Positions 1 to 12,086 of a DNA stretch of 64,000 nucleotides are shown here, piece after piece. The notes beneath the pieces were generated by a model. The model was given only the letters and a program-made list of their open reading frames with translations, was not told the DNA's origin and did no database searches. The position numbers and the translations under genes were made by a program. Within the stretch, counting starts at the first letter, position 1. Each line of letters begins with the position of its first letter. The DNA is from Apostichopus japonicus (Eukaryota > Echinodermata > Holothuroidea > Aspidochirotida > Stichopodidae), in assembly GCF_037975245.1 (NCBI RefSeq), contig NC_092568.1:5496001-5560000 (forward strand), written 5' to 3'.

Positions 1-223
1 CTCAGGTCACCTTATTGGGCCGTTTCTCTCTCACGCATTCTGCAACATAATGGGCTTTCCTGAATTGGAGATGATACCACAGTACCCTCCAAACCAGCGT
101 GCAATAATATGGACCCTCTTGGTATTAGGGCTGGTCATGTGCGTGGCCCTGCTCGCCCCCGTCACCAACCCAGATTACTACGAGAGTCTCTTTTACGTAG
201 ATCAACAGCTTGTCAAAGTCTGA
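1..223 (+). CDS. RCE1: CAAX prenyl protease 2 (RCE1), C-terminal exon, partial
   Basis: RCE1 is the ER-membrane endopeptidase that removes the last three residues of prenylated CaaX proteins such as Ras. Reading from base 2, the frame gives 73 residues and ends at TGA 221-223. The start GHLIGPFLSHAFCNIMGFP matches the strongly conserved last catalytic block of animal RCE1. It holds the His and Asn of the HxxxN motif (HAFCN) of the CPBP/RCE1 glutamic-type protease family. A final hydrophobic helix (AIIWTLLVLGLVMCVALLAP) follows, and then a short hydrophilic tail (VTNPDYYESLFYVD...) as in the family. The bases CTCAG at 1-5 could be the end of an intron, so the exon may begin at base 6 in phase 1; the window edge prevents deciding. 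The rest of the gene lies to the left of the window. Family assignment is firm; the exact exon edge is not. Confidence 0.9.
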   Translation, partial: SGHLIGPFLSHAFCNIMGFPELEMIPQYPPNQRAIIWTLLVLGLVMCVALLAPVTNPDYYESLFYVDQQLVKV

Positions 224-790
224 CGGGCTCACCGTTTCTCTCTGAGGGATAAATTCATTGATGCAATAGATGTGTTTTCATTGGCAGATGTGGGAGTTGG
301 GAATGTGTTGTATCTCTAATACCGCATCGCCATTCTATTTTATTACTAAATGCAAGCAGCAGTTGGCAATGGCCACATTAGTCTCTACTCCTCTGCCAGT
401 ATGATCAAATCCAATTGGAAATTTGTTGCTTCGTTAAATAATCAACTCAAGAGTTAGGAAGCCAACCAGTGATTCATTTGTCGGTGGCCATTCTGCGACA
501 TGCAGAAAAAACATAGCTTATCTCAGACCACCTCCATTTGCCAAGTGTGTGGAGTGTTACAAGATAGGCATGAGATGCTTTTTTGCTTGTATCCAATCCC
601 CAAAATATTTTATTACGTACCCTGAAATAAACCCTTTACCCTGAAATGTATTTCTTTATAAATTAATATTCGTGCGTACCTGAAAGAGAACTTCAGATTT
701 AATATAGTACATTGAACTTCCGACCATGATATTCGCAGATTTTTTCTGCAACATAAAAAATTACTCTTTAGCATTGTGTTTGTTTTTAGG
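224..790 (+). other. RCE1 3' UTR and flank
   Basis: Non-coding sequence directly after the RCE1 stop codon. A canonical AATAAA polyadenylation hexamer is at 626-631 and is the first one after the stop, so a 3' UTR of roughly 400-430 bases is plausible. Other AATAAA-like hexamers occur further right, so the cleavage site is inferred, not proven. Confidence 0.5.
626..631 (+). terminator. Candidate polyadenylation signal AATAAA for RCE1
   Basis: First exact AATAAA hexamer after the RCE1 stop, about 400 bases downstream, with T-rich sequence (around 650-661) following. Position and context fit a polyadenylation signal; no transcript evidence is available. Confidence 0.45.
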
Positions 791-968
791 ACAAAATATA
801 ACAGTATTTAGGAATGACAGACAAAACAATTGTACTTTAGAATAATCAAAGATGATATTTGTGAAATGTGAAATTATAGCAACAAAATAACAGTATTTAG
901 GAATGACAGACAAAAAATTGTACTCGAGAATGTTCAAAGATGATATTTTGTGAAATGTGAAATTAAAA
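791..968. repeat. 89-bp tandem duplication (2 copies)
   Basis: The string ACAGTATTTAGGAATGACAG recurs at 801 and 890, and about 85 further bases (…TTGTACT…GAA…TCAAAGATGATATT…GTGAAATGTGAAATTA) are nearly the same in both copies. The period is 89 bp. Small substitutions separate the two copies. No function is evident. Confidence 0.85.
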
Positions 969-3900
969 AAAAAAAATCAAAGATGGCTGGATGTTGGAAG
1001 ATAATTTAGGCTACAAAAAAAGGTTTTGAGCTGTGGAAAGTAAAGGAATTAAGCTGCTCAATGAAGAGGGAATTGATATTTTTTTGCAAATGGGGTTATG
1101 CAGAAGGAAATTGTACTGTTTAATGAATGTATGGTGAATTGAGCATAAAAATAGTAAGGTTTTGTTTGTCACTGAATCACTAAACAAACTTTACTCATAT
1201 AAAGAGTGAAATGCTTTGGTGATCTTGTAAATATAAATAAATGTGAATTTATAAGACAGATAGAAGGAAAGCTGCATAATTAGTACTTATTAAATATCAA
1301 ACATAGGTAATAATTAAGAGGACAATTCATGTTTATTGTATGCATATTCATGAGTATTCCTGCCTGTTCTTTATAACTGTTTTTGTTTTGCAAACTTTTT
1401 GCGTTCAGTGGAACTCAAGTCTCTTTGGTTTATGTTTTTTGCTTATGATTTATTTTTTTCAGGGTGTATTTTTCTTTTGCAAACCAGTTGTCTGTTTTGT
1501 AATTATGTTTCATTAAGGACAAGTTTCTTCAGGTTGTCTGTTGCAAAGTTTTTTGAAAATCAGTTTTGCATCTTATAATATCACAGCTACCTGGATGGTA
1601 TGAGATATAAAATGACAACCTTAAACTTTATTCATCCAATTTCATATGATCTGGAACTCTCACTCCACAGTAGTAAAATGTACCCACCATGGAGGGTCAT
1701 GTGATTCATTTAATCCTTTGTCAGTTCAAAAAGATTTGCCTTCCGTAGACACAGAACATTACAATAACAGGTCTTTAAGGCAAAACTGAGAATAATTTCT
1801 TAAGTTTGGATGATATTAATATTTGTAAAGTCTCATGAAAAGCTTGATCTGCAATGTACCCTGGCTACTATTGGAACATCCACTTTCAGAGTCCTATAGA
1901 TTGTATACCAGTGGTCACTGGTATGATGGTACATGCTTTGTTTCATGCAAAAACTTGTAGGCTGTTTCTCATATCTATGTACATTTGTGTACAGTCCTGA
2001 TAAGCTGCGTGTGTTGCAGCTGCAGTTCGGTTGTTTGAAAGAAAATACTCAAAATGGCAAATATTAAATTGAAAATTGTGGTAAACATTGGAAAAATGTA
2101 CCAACTAGCATGGCTTGTGGCATGTGGTTGCTTTGAGATCAGAACATTAGTTGTTGCTCACAGCATATTTAAAGTTATTATTGATTGATTGTTGTTATAA
2201 ATGTTCTTGCAGTTTAGTCAGTTAACTTTCTTAAGTGGGAGATATTGTCTGGGATGGGATGGTTTGGAGAGGGAGATATTGGCTGGGATCGGATGATTGG
2301 GAGTGAGGTGTTTCTGACCAGAGGCGAGACTCCTCTGCTGATTCATTTAATATTCATCTGTGAAAGTGTTTCATTTTTAATGATCGAAAGATTAATAAGG
2401 CTTTCTTTTAGTTCTGTTGATTTTTTATTAATATTTATGCATTGATTTGTTACCACCACATTTTAGATCTGTTTGTATTTATTTTTCCCCTTTATTTGGG
2501 GGGGGGGCAGGAGGGGGTGGGGATGTTGAAGGTATAGAAACCCTTGAATAGAATATGGTTGTTGATGTGTGGTTTAGTTTCATCGTGTAGTGAACGGTTT
2601 CATTCGGGTGAACTCATACCTACTTTACTTTAGCAAGTAATTCTATGCATTTATATATTTTTGACCTCATTGAATCTCCTGTAAACTTTGAACTCCTATT
2701 CTGTGTGCTAGAAATAGTGCTATCTGGTTTTAAGACGACTAGTTTTAGTTTCGATACTTTTTGGCATTTTCGTCTTTTTAAATTGATTCTAAATTATTGA
2801 ATTCTGGTAACTTAATTTATTCTCAAAGAGTTGTATGTTAAGTACTGAGTGAGCAGAACATAGTTGGAAGAACATTTTGGTTGTGATTTTGGGTTGTCAA
2901 ATAACCTAAAGGGAATATATATGTAGGCTGATGTTTCCAATGGATGTACAATATTGTGTATTAGTATGTTATACAACAGTCTGTCAGATATTCACTGGGT
3001 TTACAATTCCAAAACTGAAAAGTCATAAATATGCCCTTCATTAATATTAGGAAATACTTTAATGTAGGTACTTGATTATCAGATTCCAGCTGATAAAGTT
3101 TGTGATGACTTCCTGTTTGTAATTAAATCAAATCCCCATCCACCCCAATGGGATTGGGTGGTACAAAGGTAATAGACCATTTACATTAAGTATATGATCA
3201 TCACAGGGGTGGAATGGCCTACCACTGTACCATCTTGGACCCAGTGCATCACTGTGTTCCAAGCCTCACAGGTGCTGCAAAATTGAGGTACAGAAGGTGC
3301 CATTTTAACTCTTTTGAAAAGATGTTAGCTTTATTCAGGGCACCAAATGGACCACTTGTTTCAAGGCCCAGCACCGCCAGTGTGGATCATTGAGCTTAAA
3401 ACTAAAAGGCTCAGTTCCCTCCTGGAGCATTCCTTGTGACTCCTATTGAGGTATAGTGCCACCTGTGTTACCTCCATTTCTAACCATCTGGGTTGTAGGC
3501 TAAACTAGAAAAAAGTTGTTAAATTGATGTATTCATAATTGTTTTGTTATTTAGAAGGTTTGTGAGGATCATTGAAGTTCTCTCATTTGGAAAGTTTACA
3601 TGGTTGCATCATTTGAAAAGTCAAAATGGGACACCAGCCTCATGGATCAGTGTGTAGAGAAATTAAAGGCATCAGTCATGCCTTCAATATGCTAGAAATT
3701 CAAAGAATGGTCATTCATGTATAAATTTCAACGAGCATTTGACAGTTGCTTTCAAAAATGTTTTCGTCACCAGGATTATTTATTGTCCTATTAAACTCTT
3801 AGTGGTTTGGAACAATTAAGAGGGTCAGTACCATGACGTATGTATGTTTGAAAAATCTTAGCAGTTTTTAGGAAACTCTTTAGGACATTTTAGCATTAGG

Positions 3901-6849
3901 ACATGTTGAAGAAAAAAATTGTTTTTCTACCCAGAAATCCTATTATGAGATTGATTTCCATGGTTTTGGTATTACTAGCAACAGTTTGCTGTAGGAGAAT
4001 GTTTTTTTTGTTGTTGATCATTTATGCTTTCACATCCAACTCTGTAAACATTTTCAATAATTCATAGTAGGAAGAAGTTAACCACTCAACCATTGTCATC
4101 AGTGATCCTTCTCATAGTGATTTTGTGAGATGAGTGTAGGTTAACCGGTTAGTTAGTAACAATATAAGTTATACTAATTCTTAATATCCACTATTCCTTT
4201 CTACAGAATAGGCATGGCATTGTATAGAATCCAACAATGATGCCCCCTGCCCTTCCACCAAACCCCCCTCAAGTTGTAGAAATAATTTTGACTGCTCACC
4301 AAGTCTTTGCCCTCGTCAGCATGCCTTACATATACAAAGGCAGCTATGCCATTGAAGCTGATTCTTAAAAGTAGATTTGTTTCGGAAGCTTCCTAGGGCA
4401 TTGTTTAGCATTAACAACAAATTGCTTTCTTTGATATACATCTTGTTACATTTTGAAAAGCAAAACTGTGGATGCTTTTAGTGAACTATAAGTGCTGTAA
4501 AATATTTCTTTTTACTTTCTTATTGAACCAGTGTCTATTTTTAGAGGTGGAGTGACTTTTCAAATTGTCAATTTCTTTTAATTTCCACAAATGAAATGAG
4601 AGAGCTTCTAATATTTATTGCTGATACATTACAAATAGCTGTCATTTTAAATCAAGAACAAATTGGATTCTAATTATGTCAGTCTTCTTTGGGCTTGCAA
4701 TTTAGTGGTGCCAGGAAAATATGAGATAAAGCTTAATATACTGAAGGAAAACAAAGACTTAAAATTTTTTTTTTAGCCCGATGACATAATTGTCCCGGGA
4801 TCTGACCTAACTTCCAGTGCCTCGGACCGAATCTAATAGAGCCATAATTTACTCATAATTTAGCAACGTTTGAGTGATATCAAAAAACAATAATTCTAGG
4901 AATGTTAGTTTGAGCAGCTGTAATCATATTTGGGTCACTTCTTGCAATATTTGGACAGATGGCTGCAACTCAGTGGCATCAAAGTTGCCAAAATGATGCC
5001 ATTGTCAATATACTACATCAGTCATTAAATTAAAGCACCAATGTGTAGGTGTGTGGTGTTGTCGATAGATGGCGCAAGTCCAGAATGTGTAATGCCACAT
5101 TATTTAAAGTTCTCAGATTTACATCCCATGATTTTGGAACATTTCGACTGTTCCAAATAATTCTCTTTCAATGATTTTTATTTAAACCTGTAATATATAT
5201 TGATGAAGACATTTTGTCACCATTGTGTACATTTTTTTTTTTCTCACACATTACAGTAATTTGTGTTATATGTAAAGTGCCTTTTGTATGGAAAACATTT
5301 GTATGCTCTTACCAGGAATCATGAATTAACTTGATAGCAAAACAGACATTCATCGAAATGACATCTCAGGAATGTCACTAAAGAATTGATTTTCAAAGTT
5401 GATTTTTCTCTTTGTTCACTGTGAAATAATATAAATAGGTGATGTATTGAAAAGTAATAAACTTGTCAGAAATTTTAATATTTTTAATGGTAGCCAGATT
5501 TTGTTGCAGTCTGTTTCATTCTTTGTATTCACTTGCATTTGAATTCACTTGTTGTGCATACTTAACAAGAGTTGACGCCATATACATACCTGTGAGCCAT
5601 AAGAAGAATGCTAGGAGCCCATCGTCCTTGACTTACAGTGATCTTGTTATATTCTCGGCTTTTCTAAACTCATCTCCAACTAGCTTTTCAGTTCTGCAGG
5701 ATATCTTTGATAAAATTCTTACTGAAGGAAGTGGAAATGTTAAACATTGAACACAATTTGTACATTATAATCTAGCTCCTTGCTCAACGAAAAGCACGCA
5801 AATGAAAACACTTGTGTTCCATGTGACTCATGTAGCACTGTTAACTGTCAGGAACTGTTAATTATAACAGTTACATTAATGTTAACATAACATTAAAATA
5901 ATATACACTCATTTACCAGTGTTTCAATCTCTTTCTTACTCTAAAAAGACTGCATGTAACCCCCCCCCCCCCCCTTCCAACCAGTCCCCATCATTTATGT
6001 TATTTTTCTCAATAGACATAAAATGTAGGTTCACTATGGTTGCATTTTTACAATAAATATAATTTCAATGTATATATACAAAGAGAAAGGAAGTAGTCTA
6101 AAACACCTTAATAAGCTTAAAGAGTAGACCCACTCCCCAAAAAGTAAGAAAAAAAATAAAATCAATGGATTAATACACACTTTACTTTTCTTAGCATGGA
6201 AGGCTTTATAGTATCAAAGCAAGCAGATTTATTCGGTTTCAAGCTAGACATAGCAATTATATACTTCACTTTCATTTGTTGGAGAATGGAGACGTAAAAA
6301 TGGGTCAAAGGATTAGCGTACTTCAGATAGTGATCAGCAGTTGTACTGTGTGAATATTGGCAGCAAGAGAAGGATCAATGTTTACGAGAGAAATCGTTGA
6401 ATGCATGTTTTGAATTATTGCCAAATTTCAATGTATCAAGAATAGCAGACTTATTTTTTGTTTGTTCAGTATACCATTGGTAATTGACCAAGTATTTTTG
6501 ATATCATTCTTGAAGTTATTGAACTTATCAAAAAAATACTGCTTAATAGAAATATGAAGAGCATGATTCAAATTTTGCGATAAGCACGAAACTTATCAGA
6601 ATTATTGTTTGTAGGACTTCTTAAGAAAGATTGATAAAACCGAGTTTGTACATTTAATCGACTGTAAGATACCATTCGTTATCCACGGTTGACGCTTCTT
6701 ACGACGTTTTGAAGTACTGATGTATATATCAATGGAAAACACTCGTAAATCTTTTGAAAAACTGAAGTGCATTTATCATAAGCGTAATTCACATCACTAA
6801 CTGAATATATAAAATTCCAGTTAGGAGTTAATGAAATGATCAATATTTT
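969..6849. other. Intergenic AT-rich stretch without recognisable gene
   Basis: No exon chain or family motif is visible on either strand. The longest open frame (5463-5750, +) has no recognisable motif and no splice context, and I treat it as chance. The stretch contains a 10-G run at 2498-2507, a 15-C run at 5960-5974 and ordinary AT-rich unique-looking sequence. Confidence 0.5.
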
Positions 6850-7216
6850 CAGTGGTGAGGAAGGTACTTTTGAGTGGGGGGGCTGAAGACTGATGGCCGG
6901 CCTGGGGGAGGGGTCTAAGGGGAGGGGGTGTCCCCCTCCCCTTTGGAATTTTTTGCATTTCCAGGTAGCCTCAGATACAATTTGGTGCAATATAGCACAC
7001 TTCAACACCCACTCCAATTTGTAAACTTAATTTTGTATTTTCACCAGGCCTTAGATGCAATTTGGTGCTCCAAATGAGATTTTTTTTCTCATTTGGAAAT
7101 GAAAAAGGGGTTTTCTGACTTGCGAAGCGGGGGGGGCGAAATGATACTTCCGCCCCTCCACATTTTTCACTGGGGGGGCTGGCGCCCCCCCAGCCCCCCC
7201 GGTTCCTACGCCCTTG
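6850..7216 (-). mobile_element. hAT-type MITE, family A, copy 1 (367 bp, TSD AATATTTT)
   Basis: The element is bounded by an exact 8-bp direct repeat AATATTTT (6842-6849 and 7217-7224), the target duplication length typical of hAT transposons. The ends form an imperfect inverted repeat: CAGTGGTGAGGAAGG on the left, and CAAGGGCGTAGGAACC when the right end is read on the opposite strand. The interior is G/C-run rich and non-coding, and is homologous in opposite orientation to 11388-11689. Open frames inside (for example 6679-7017 and 7051-7287 on the minus strand) are accidental. It is non-autonomous. Confidence 0.85.
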
Positions 7217-7224
7217 AATATTTT

Positions 7225-7652
7225 TAATAGAATAACGTCTAGTATCACAACCGTTGTCATCTTTTCTTTGTCAAGAGAAGTTCTCAAGAAAATAAGGAAG
7301 TGGTTACATCTGTAACTAATAAACCAGAAGTGTAATTATACTAGCAGGTTTACTGTTTGTAAATATATTGCCAATTCAAGAGGCAGAACTTCCACTATTC
7401 GAGTAGGCCGACTTAGTAATTGTGGAAGAAGTTGTTGGGAAATACAGTTTTCATAAAATCAGATGGTCGACTCTTGAGTATAGGTCTATATTAAATTCAC
7501 CTATATATAACCCTTGTTTTCACAAGAAATTTGATTCAATATATATAACACGTATATAGTCATTGAAAGAAGAAACTGAAACATTATGCAGGTCTGTAAA
7601 CAACACAGAAAATGCTGAATGCAATTCTATAAAAGAAATACTTTCGTCCTCT
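7225..7652. other. Unassigned sequence between MITE copy 1 and the nested transposon stack
   Basis: No gene or repeat structure recognised. A left terminus for the outer hAT-like element whose arm begins near 7653 should lie here or at its right edge, but I found no convincing terminal repeat. The 8-mer GCTGAATG near 7611 only partly matches GCTGAGAG, the sequence that follows the right end at 14209. Confidence 0.4.
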
Positions 7653-7755
7653 AAGTTGAAGGACTGCTGGCGCCCTTTTCAGCTCTTTACCACTTTTTAC
7701 TTATTCGCGATTATTGACTTTTTTATTGCGCTCTCATCTACCTACCCAGATAACA

Positions 7756-8270
7756 TCATGCTAGCGGTCCACCGGCGGCCCGCCAGCTGCACCACTGGCG
7801 GTCCACCGGCGGGGAAAGCCGGCGGAACGCCAGAGATTTGGCCGGCTTTAATCCGGCGGTCCGCCGGCGACTACGCCAGAAGACCGCCGGAGAAACGCCA
7901 GCGTACCGCCGGTGTACCGCCAGTGTTTCACAAGCAGACCGCCGAAGAAACGCCAGCGTACCGCCGGTGTACCGCCAGTGTTCCACCAGTAGACCGCCAG
8001 AGAGACGCCAGCGTACCGCCGAAGAAACGCCAGCGTTCCGCCGGTGTACCGCCAGTGTTCCACCGGCAGACCGCCGAAGAAACTCCAGCGTACCGCCGGT
8101 GTTCCACCAGTAGACCGCCAAAGAAACGCCAGCGTACCGCTGGTGTACCGTCAGTGTTCCACCAGCAGACCGCCGAAGAAACGCCAGTTTTCCGCCGGTG
8201 TACTACCAGCAGACCGCCGGAGAAACGCAAGCTTACCACCGGAGTACCGCTGAATTTCTGTCAGAGAGAG
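7756..8270 (+). repeat. Left subterminal GC-rich array, about 55-bp period
   Basis: GCCAGCGTA recurs at 7897, 7952 and 8007 (exact 55-bp spacing), and related ACCGCCGGTGTACCGCCAGT / GAAGAAACGCCAG blocks fill the rest with a few shorter units. Base composition (over 55 % GC) is unlike the AT-rich surroundings. Open frames on both strands here (7563-8318, 7756-8121 and others) come from the lack of stops in the repeat and are not genes. The motif ACTGGCGG/CCGCCAGT is also part of the terminal inverted repeat, so these may be transposase-binding repeats; that is inference. Confidence 0.9.
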
Positions 8271-9499
8271 CCACTGGCTATCCACTATCTAATATCCAGT
8301 GTTCTGGCGACCTGCTAGCCCAAATCTGGTATTTCGCCAGCAACCCGCTAGGCAGAGATCTTCACATGAATTGCTAACCATATCTGTGTTCCGGTAGAAA
8401 ACTGTCCGTCAAATATCTGGTTTTGTCCCAGCACATTGTCAAGGGAATGCTAGCAAGAGTGCCAGCTTGTTTGGGGTGTACTACTAGAACAGAGCTATTG
8501 GTCTACCTGCAGATTTTACTGAATTACACATGCGGTTACATATGAAGAAATAATGACTAACACAGTGAAATTAGTTGCTATCATTTTATTACGCCTATAA
8601 ATTACAAAGCGAGAAAATGAGTTCCAGCGTTAAATATTGCAACAGCACTAAAGAAATTCACTCGTCAACTGTTTGTGGTGAAGTTTGAGATTTTCGCCCT
8701 CCCTCACAATCTGATGCATCCTTCAGAAATCTAACTACCGCCGCCTGAATATCAGATGAAGTCGATTGTGCAGTTCCTCCGTACAGCTTCTGTTAATACA
8801 AAACACATTACACAAAACATTACATAAAAGATTGCATTCTACACAAGCAATAAAATGAAGCCAATAATGGGTTACCCGATACTCATAGCTAGGACAGTTA
8901 CTACTGTTCATGTTCCACAACCATGCATCAGTTACTACTGTAACTGCTCGTAACACAGTAACATGTGTTACAGGTGGCAAGTTTTTTGTAAATGCAAATT
9001 TAAAAAAAAAAAAAAATTAATTATAAAATTTAATATACTACATTTTTTTTTTTTTTAATTACTGCAAATTTTCACCTGTCTGACTCTTAGTTCAACGTGT
9101 CACAGCTTTTTGATAATTACTGTGCCAACTGTAACACTAGCTATGAGTATCGGCTGGGGTCTCACATTATGATCACAATTGGTTAAACTACATTATTCAC
9201 ATTTTCACACATTTACCATTTTTTCAGTGATATACAAAATATTTCCTTTGCATTTGACAGTCACCTTCTTTCATTTTATACTGAACACATGCATTACTGT
9301 TGCAAATCCAGGTCCCATCAATTGGGAAAGAAAGTGACAATGGACTGGTCAATAAAATCATATGGTGAATTAACTTTAAAATCAATGCTGAATGCTGCTT
9401 TTCAACTGCATCTGAAACAACACATCTTACATCAAAATATATTTGTAGTAACTTATTTAAATGACCAGAATTCAATGTATATTAAAGCAAGAATTCTCG

Positions 9500-11021
9500 T
9501 TGATGGGGTTTTGCATTGAAAAGCTGGCCGATCCATGAGTCAAATGCACAATCCCCTCCCCACAACTCAAGGTTCTCTTCACTGCTGCTGAAAACAAAAA
9601 TGACACATATAAACTCACTTTCAATTATGTATTTCATACATGCAGCTTCGAAAAGGCTGTTTTCCCAGTGGTACATGTCCAGTTCAGTGTGGTAGCAACT
9701 GCATTTGCCAATAAATCACCCATGATTCTTTTAACGCACTCCTTCAACGTGTTGCCACCAAGAATTGATAGTCTTCTCTTCTTGAAACAACAAAAAGAAA
9801 GAAAAGTTAATCAGAAACCATTCAATAATTATTATACAAACAGAAATATTCAAGTAATTCTATTTCATCCAAACTTTGGCATCTTTTGCTAATTTCTTAT
9901 CAATATTTAAAGAGGAACTAGCAATGCAGTGCTGCAATGTTCCTTTCTGGGTCCAGTCAAAAACAAGATTGATTTAACAGCCCACTTTTGTAGAATGCAC
10001 CGCAATGTAAAATCATTTCTGGCCAAACTCTTGTTACCTAAATGCTTTCATATCTGTTACTACCTTAGAGTTTTAATTTTCTCCCAGGAAAAGGAAATTA
10101 GCCCCTCAGGAAATATTTTATTTTGTACAGACCACTGACACAATAAAACCTGACTTGGCTTCAAATTTATAATGATAAACTAACATTACACTCTGGAAAA
10201 CTGTTTTCTGATTACTTTCCTTACACTTTTAAACTGACTTACCAAATATCTTTCCAAAGCCTTGTTTGTTTCAATAGAGTCATCCAGGTTATTAAATTCC
10301 TCCAAAGATCCCACAGGAATAGTAACGCGCTGGCTTCTAACTTAGTTCCTGAAATCCTGATCTGGAAAAATTGATAAATTGTGATTTAATCTGCTGACTC
10401 CATCTTCCTCAAAAAACAACAACAGCAGCATACTTTGGTGTTTCCATACTTCAAATTAAAGTTAACAGTAAATAAGTTCACAACAACATATTGTGCAGGA
10501 GAGGAATGGCTATCTGTGGCTCCTTTATATACTTATAATCCTTTCACTCTTAACTTCAACTGTGTCATCATGCAGCTCAAAGTTGTTATCATTATTGCAT
10601 GTTTCTTGTAAAACAGTGTTGACATGCCCATCAACCTCATTTTGTATTTTCCTTGTTTAGTTCGCCAGGGATTTCACATGAGTCATTTTTTCCCTGTTAA
10701 TCTACTGCAAAAAAAGAACCAAAAACAATAATCTAGAGCTCTTCATTCTGTATCCATTACTTACAATGGGCATTAACCCTTGGATTATTATTTTTTTTTG
10801 GGGGGGGGGGGAGAACTATTATATAAGGTCAAATTTACATCATCAAATACAGACAAATCATGTTATTCGTTACTCTGTCTGCAGAGCTTTTTAAACAGAA
10901 AAACATACCCTCCTGCTTGCCGAAAGTTGTATCTACTTTCATTGCCATTTAATTCATCTGGGAATACAATAGAGGGGCAAATTGAACCTAAACTACCTCC
11001 ACTAACTATGCTTTCAATGAT
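9500..11021 (-). pseudogene. Degenerate multi-exon gene with DUF4806-like domain, inside the 6.2-kb element
   Basis: On the minus strand two exons join in phase 0 with good splice sites. Exon 10341-10243 (VTIPVGSLEEFNNLDDSIET..ALERYL) ends at a GTAAGT donor. Exon 9780-9640 (KRRLSILGGNTLKECVKRIM..LLANAVATTLNW..GKTAF) follows a pyrimidine-rich tract ending TTTCAAG. The order IPVGSLEEF - L..YL - GGN..KECVKRIM - LLANA - GK.AF is that of DUF4806 proteins, a domain of unknown function found in many animals. Likely upstream exons are near 10660-10530 (QNEVDGHVNTVLQETC...) and 11021-10880 (SGGSLGSICPSIVFPDEL...). Downstream, AVKRT near 9590-9575 or DAVEKQ near 9440 would continue the domain, but the phase is off. 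In-frame stops (near 10345 and 10660) and the phase break suggest decay. It may be an accessory gene of the transposon. Domain match is recalled, not searched. Confidence 0.55.
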
Positions 11022-11387
11022 TTATTGCCAAGGAATTTAAACAGTTCTCCCCGCAGCACTTTAAACTTTGAACCCTTTAGAGTAACTTTCCATAGAGTTA
11101 AATAGTGGCACGCAGTACAGACATAGCACAGAGGCAGTTCAGCTATTGGGCAAATATACTTTACTTTAACTGAGGATCACTTCAATGTAGGCAGTTATTT
11201 TCTTGGAAATCATGTGCAGAATGATTCATTAGAAACTGAGCACATGGAATAGACCCAATGCAAATATTTCAAATTGACAGTAGCTAACACAAAAAAGCAA
11301 CAAAAAGAGATAAGGCAGCCACAATTTTTTTAGAAGCCTAGAGGCTAGATATGAAATATTTTTCATTATCGTGTTGGTTGGTATCAC

Positions 11388-11689
11388 CAAGAGCGTAGGA
11401 ACCGGGGGGAATGGGGGCGCCAGCCCCCAAGTGAAAACTGTGGAGGGGCGGAAGTATCATTCCGCCCTCCCCCCCCCCCTGGCTTCGCAAGTCAGAAAAC
11501 CCCTTTTTCATTCCCAAATGAGAAAAAAATCTCACTTGGAGCACCAAATTGCATCTAAGGCCAGGTGAAAATACAAAATTAAGTTTACAAAATTGAGTGG
11601 GTGTTGAAGTGTGCCATATTGCACCCTCCCCCCAGGCCGGCCATCAGTCTCTTAAGCCCCCCACTCAAAAGTACCTTCCTATGCTACTG
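11388..11689 (+). mobile_element. hAT-type MITE, family A, copy 2 (302 bp, TSD GGTATCAC)
   Basis: Flanked by an exact 8-bp duplication GGTATCAC (11380-11387 and 11690-11697). The left end is CAAGAGCGTAGGAACC; the right end on the other strand is CAGTAGCATAGGAAGG. The interior aligns in inverted orientation with 6850-7216: GGCGCCAGCCCCC, AAAACCCCTTTTTCATT, AAATTGCATCTAAGGCCAGG and GGCCGGCCATCAGTC all recur. It lies within the 6.2-kb element and is therefore younger than it. It has no coding capacity. Confidence 0.9.
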
Positions 11690-12022
11690 GGTATCACTAT
11701 ACTCCACATGAGTACTCATAAACTATGATGACGATGACCTATTGTTCTCCAAAATGCTTAATATGTCACAAAAACTTTGAAGCCTAAGCACTAAACATGA
11801 AATCCAAAAAGATTTAGGCTAACCACCAACCCATTCCTGATATTTAAAAACAACCATACTTATATTATTATTAATAAGGTTTTAACATTGAGTCTTTACC
11901 TTCTTAACTAGCCTAGGCCTAGCTATAAACAAATAAAACAGCACATTATTGCTTAAAAGTTATGGATGACCATGATTTTTCAATACTGTAACATACCAAA
12001 TGATTTAAAACTAGGCCTAGGC

Positions 12023-12086
12023 CCCTAGTACTAGTGTACTACCACTACTAGTAGTAACTAGTAGTAGTACTGTACTACTAGTAGAG
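12023..12086. repeat. CTA/TAG microsatellite with internal palindromes
   Basis: Runs of CTAGTA, TACTAC and TAGTAG form a low-complexity, strongly self-complementary block that could fold into a hairpin. It lies inside the large transposon. No function is inferred. Confidence 0.75.

Noticed and set aside
5463..5750. 95-codon + strand frame
   Set aside because: No recognisable motif, no promoter or splice context, in AT-rich intergenic DNA.
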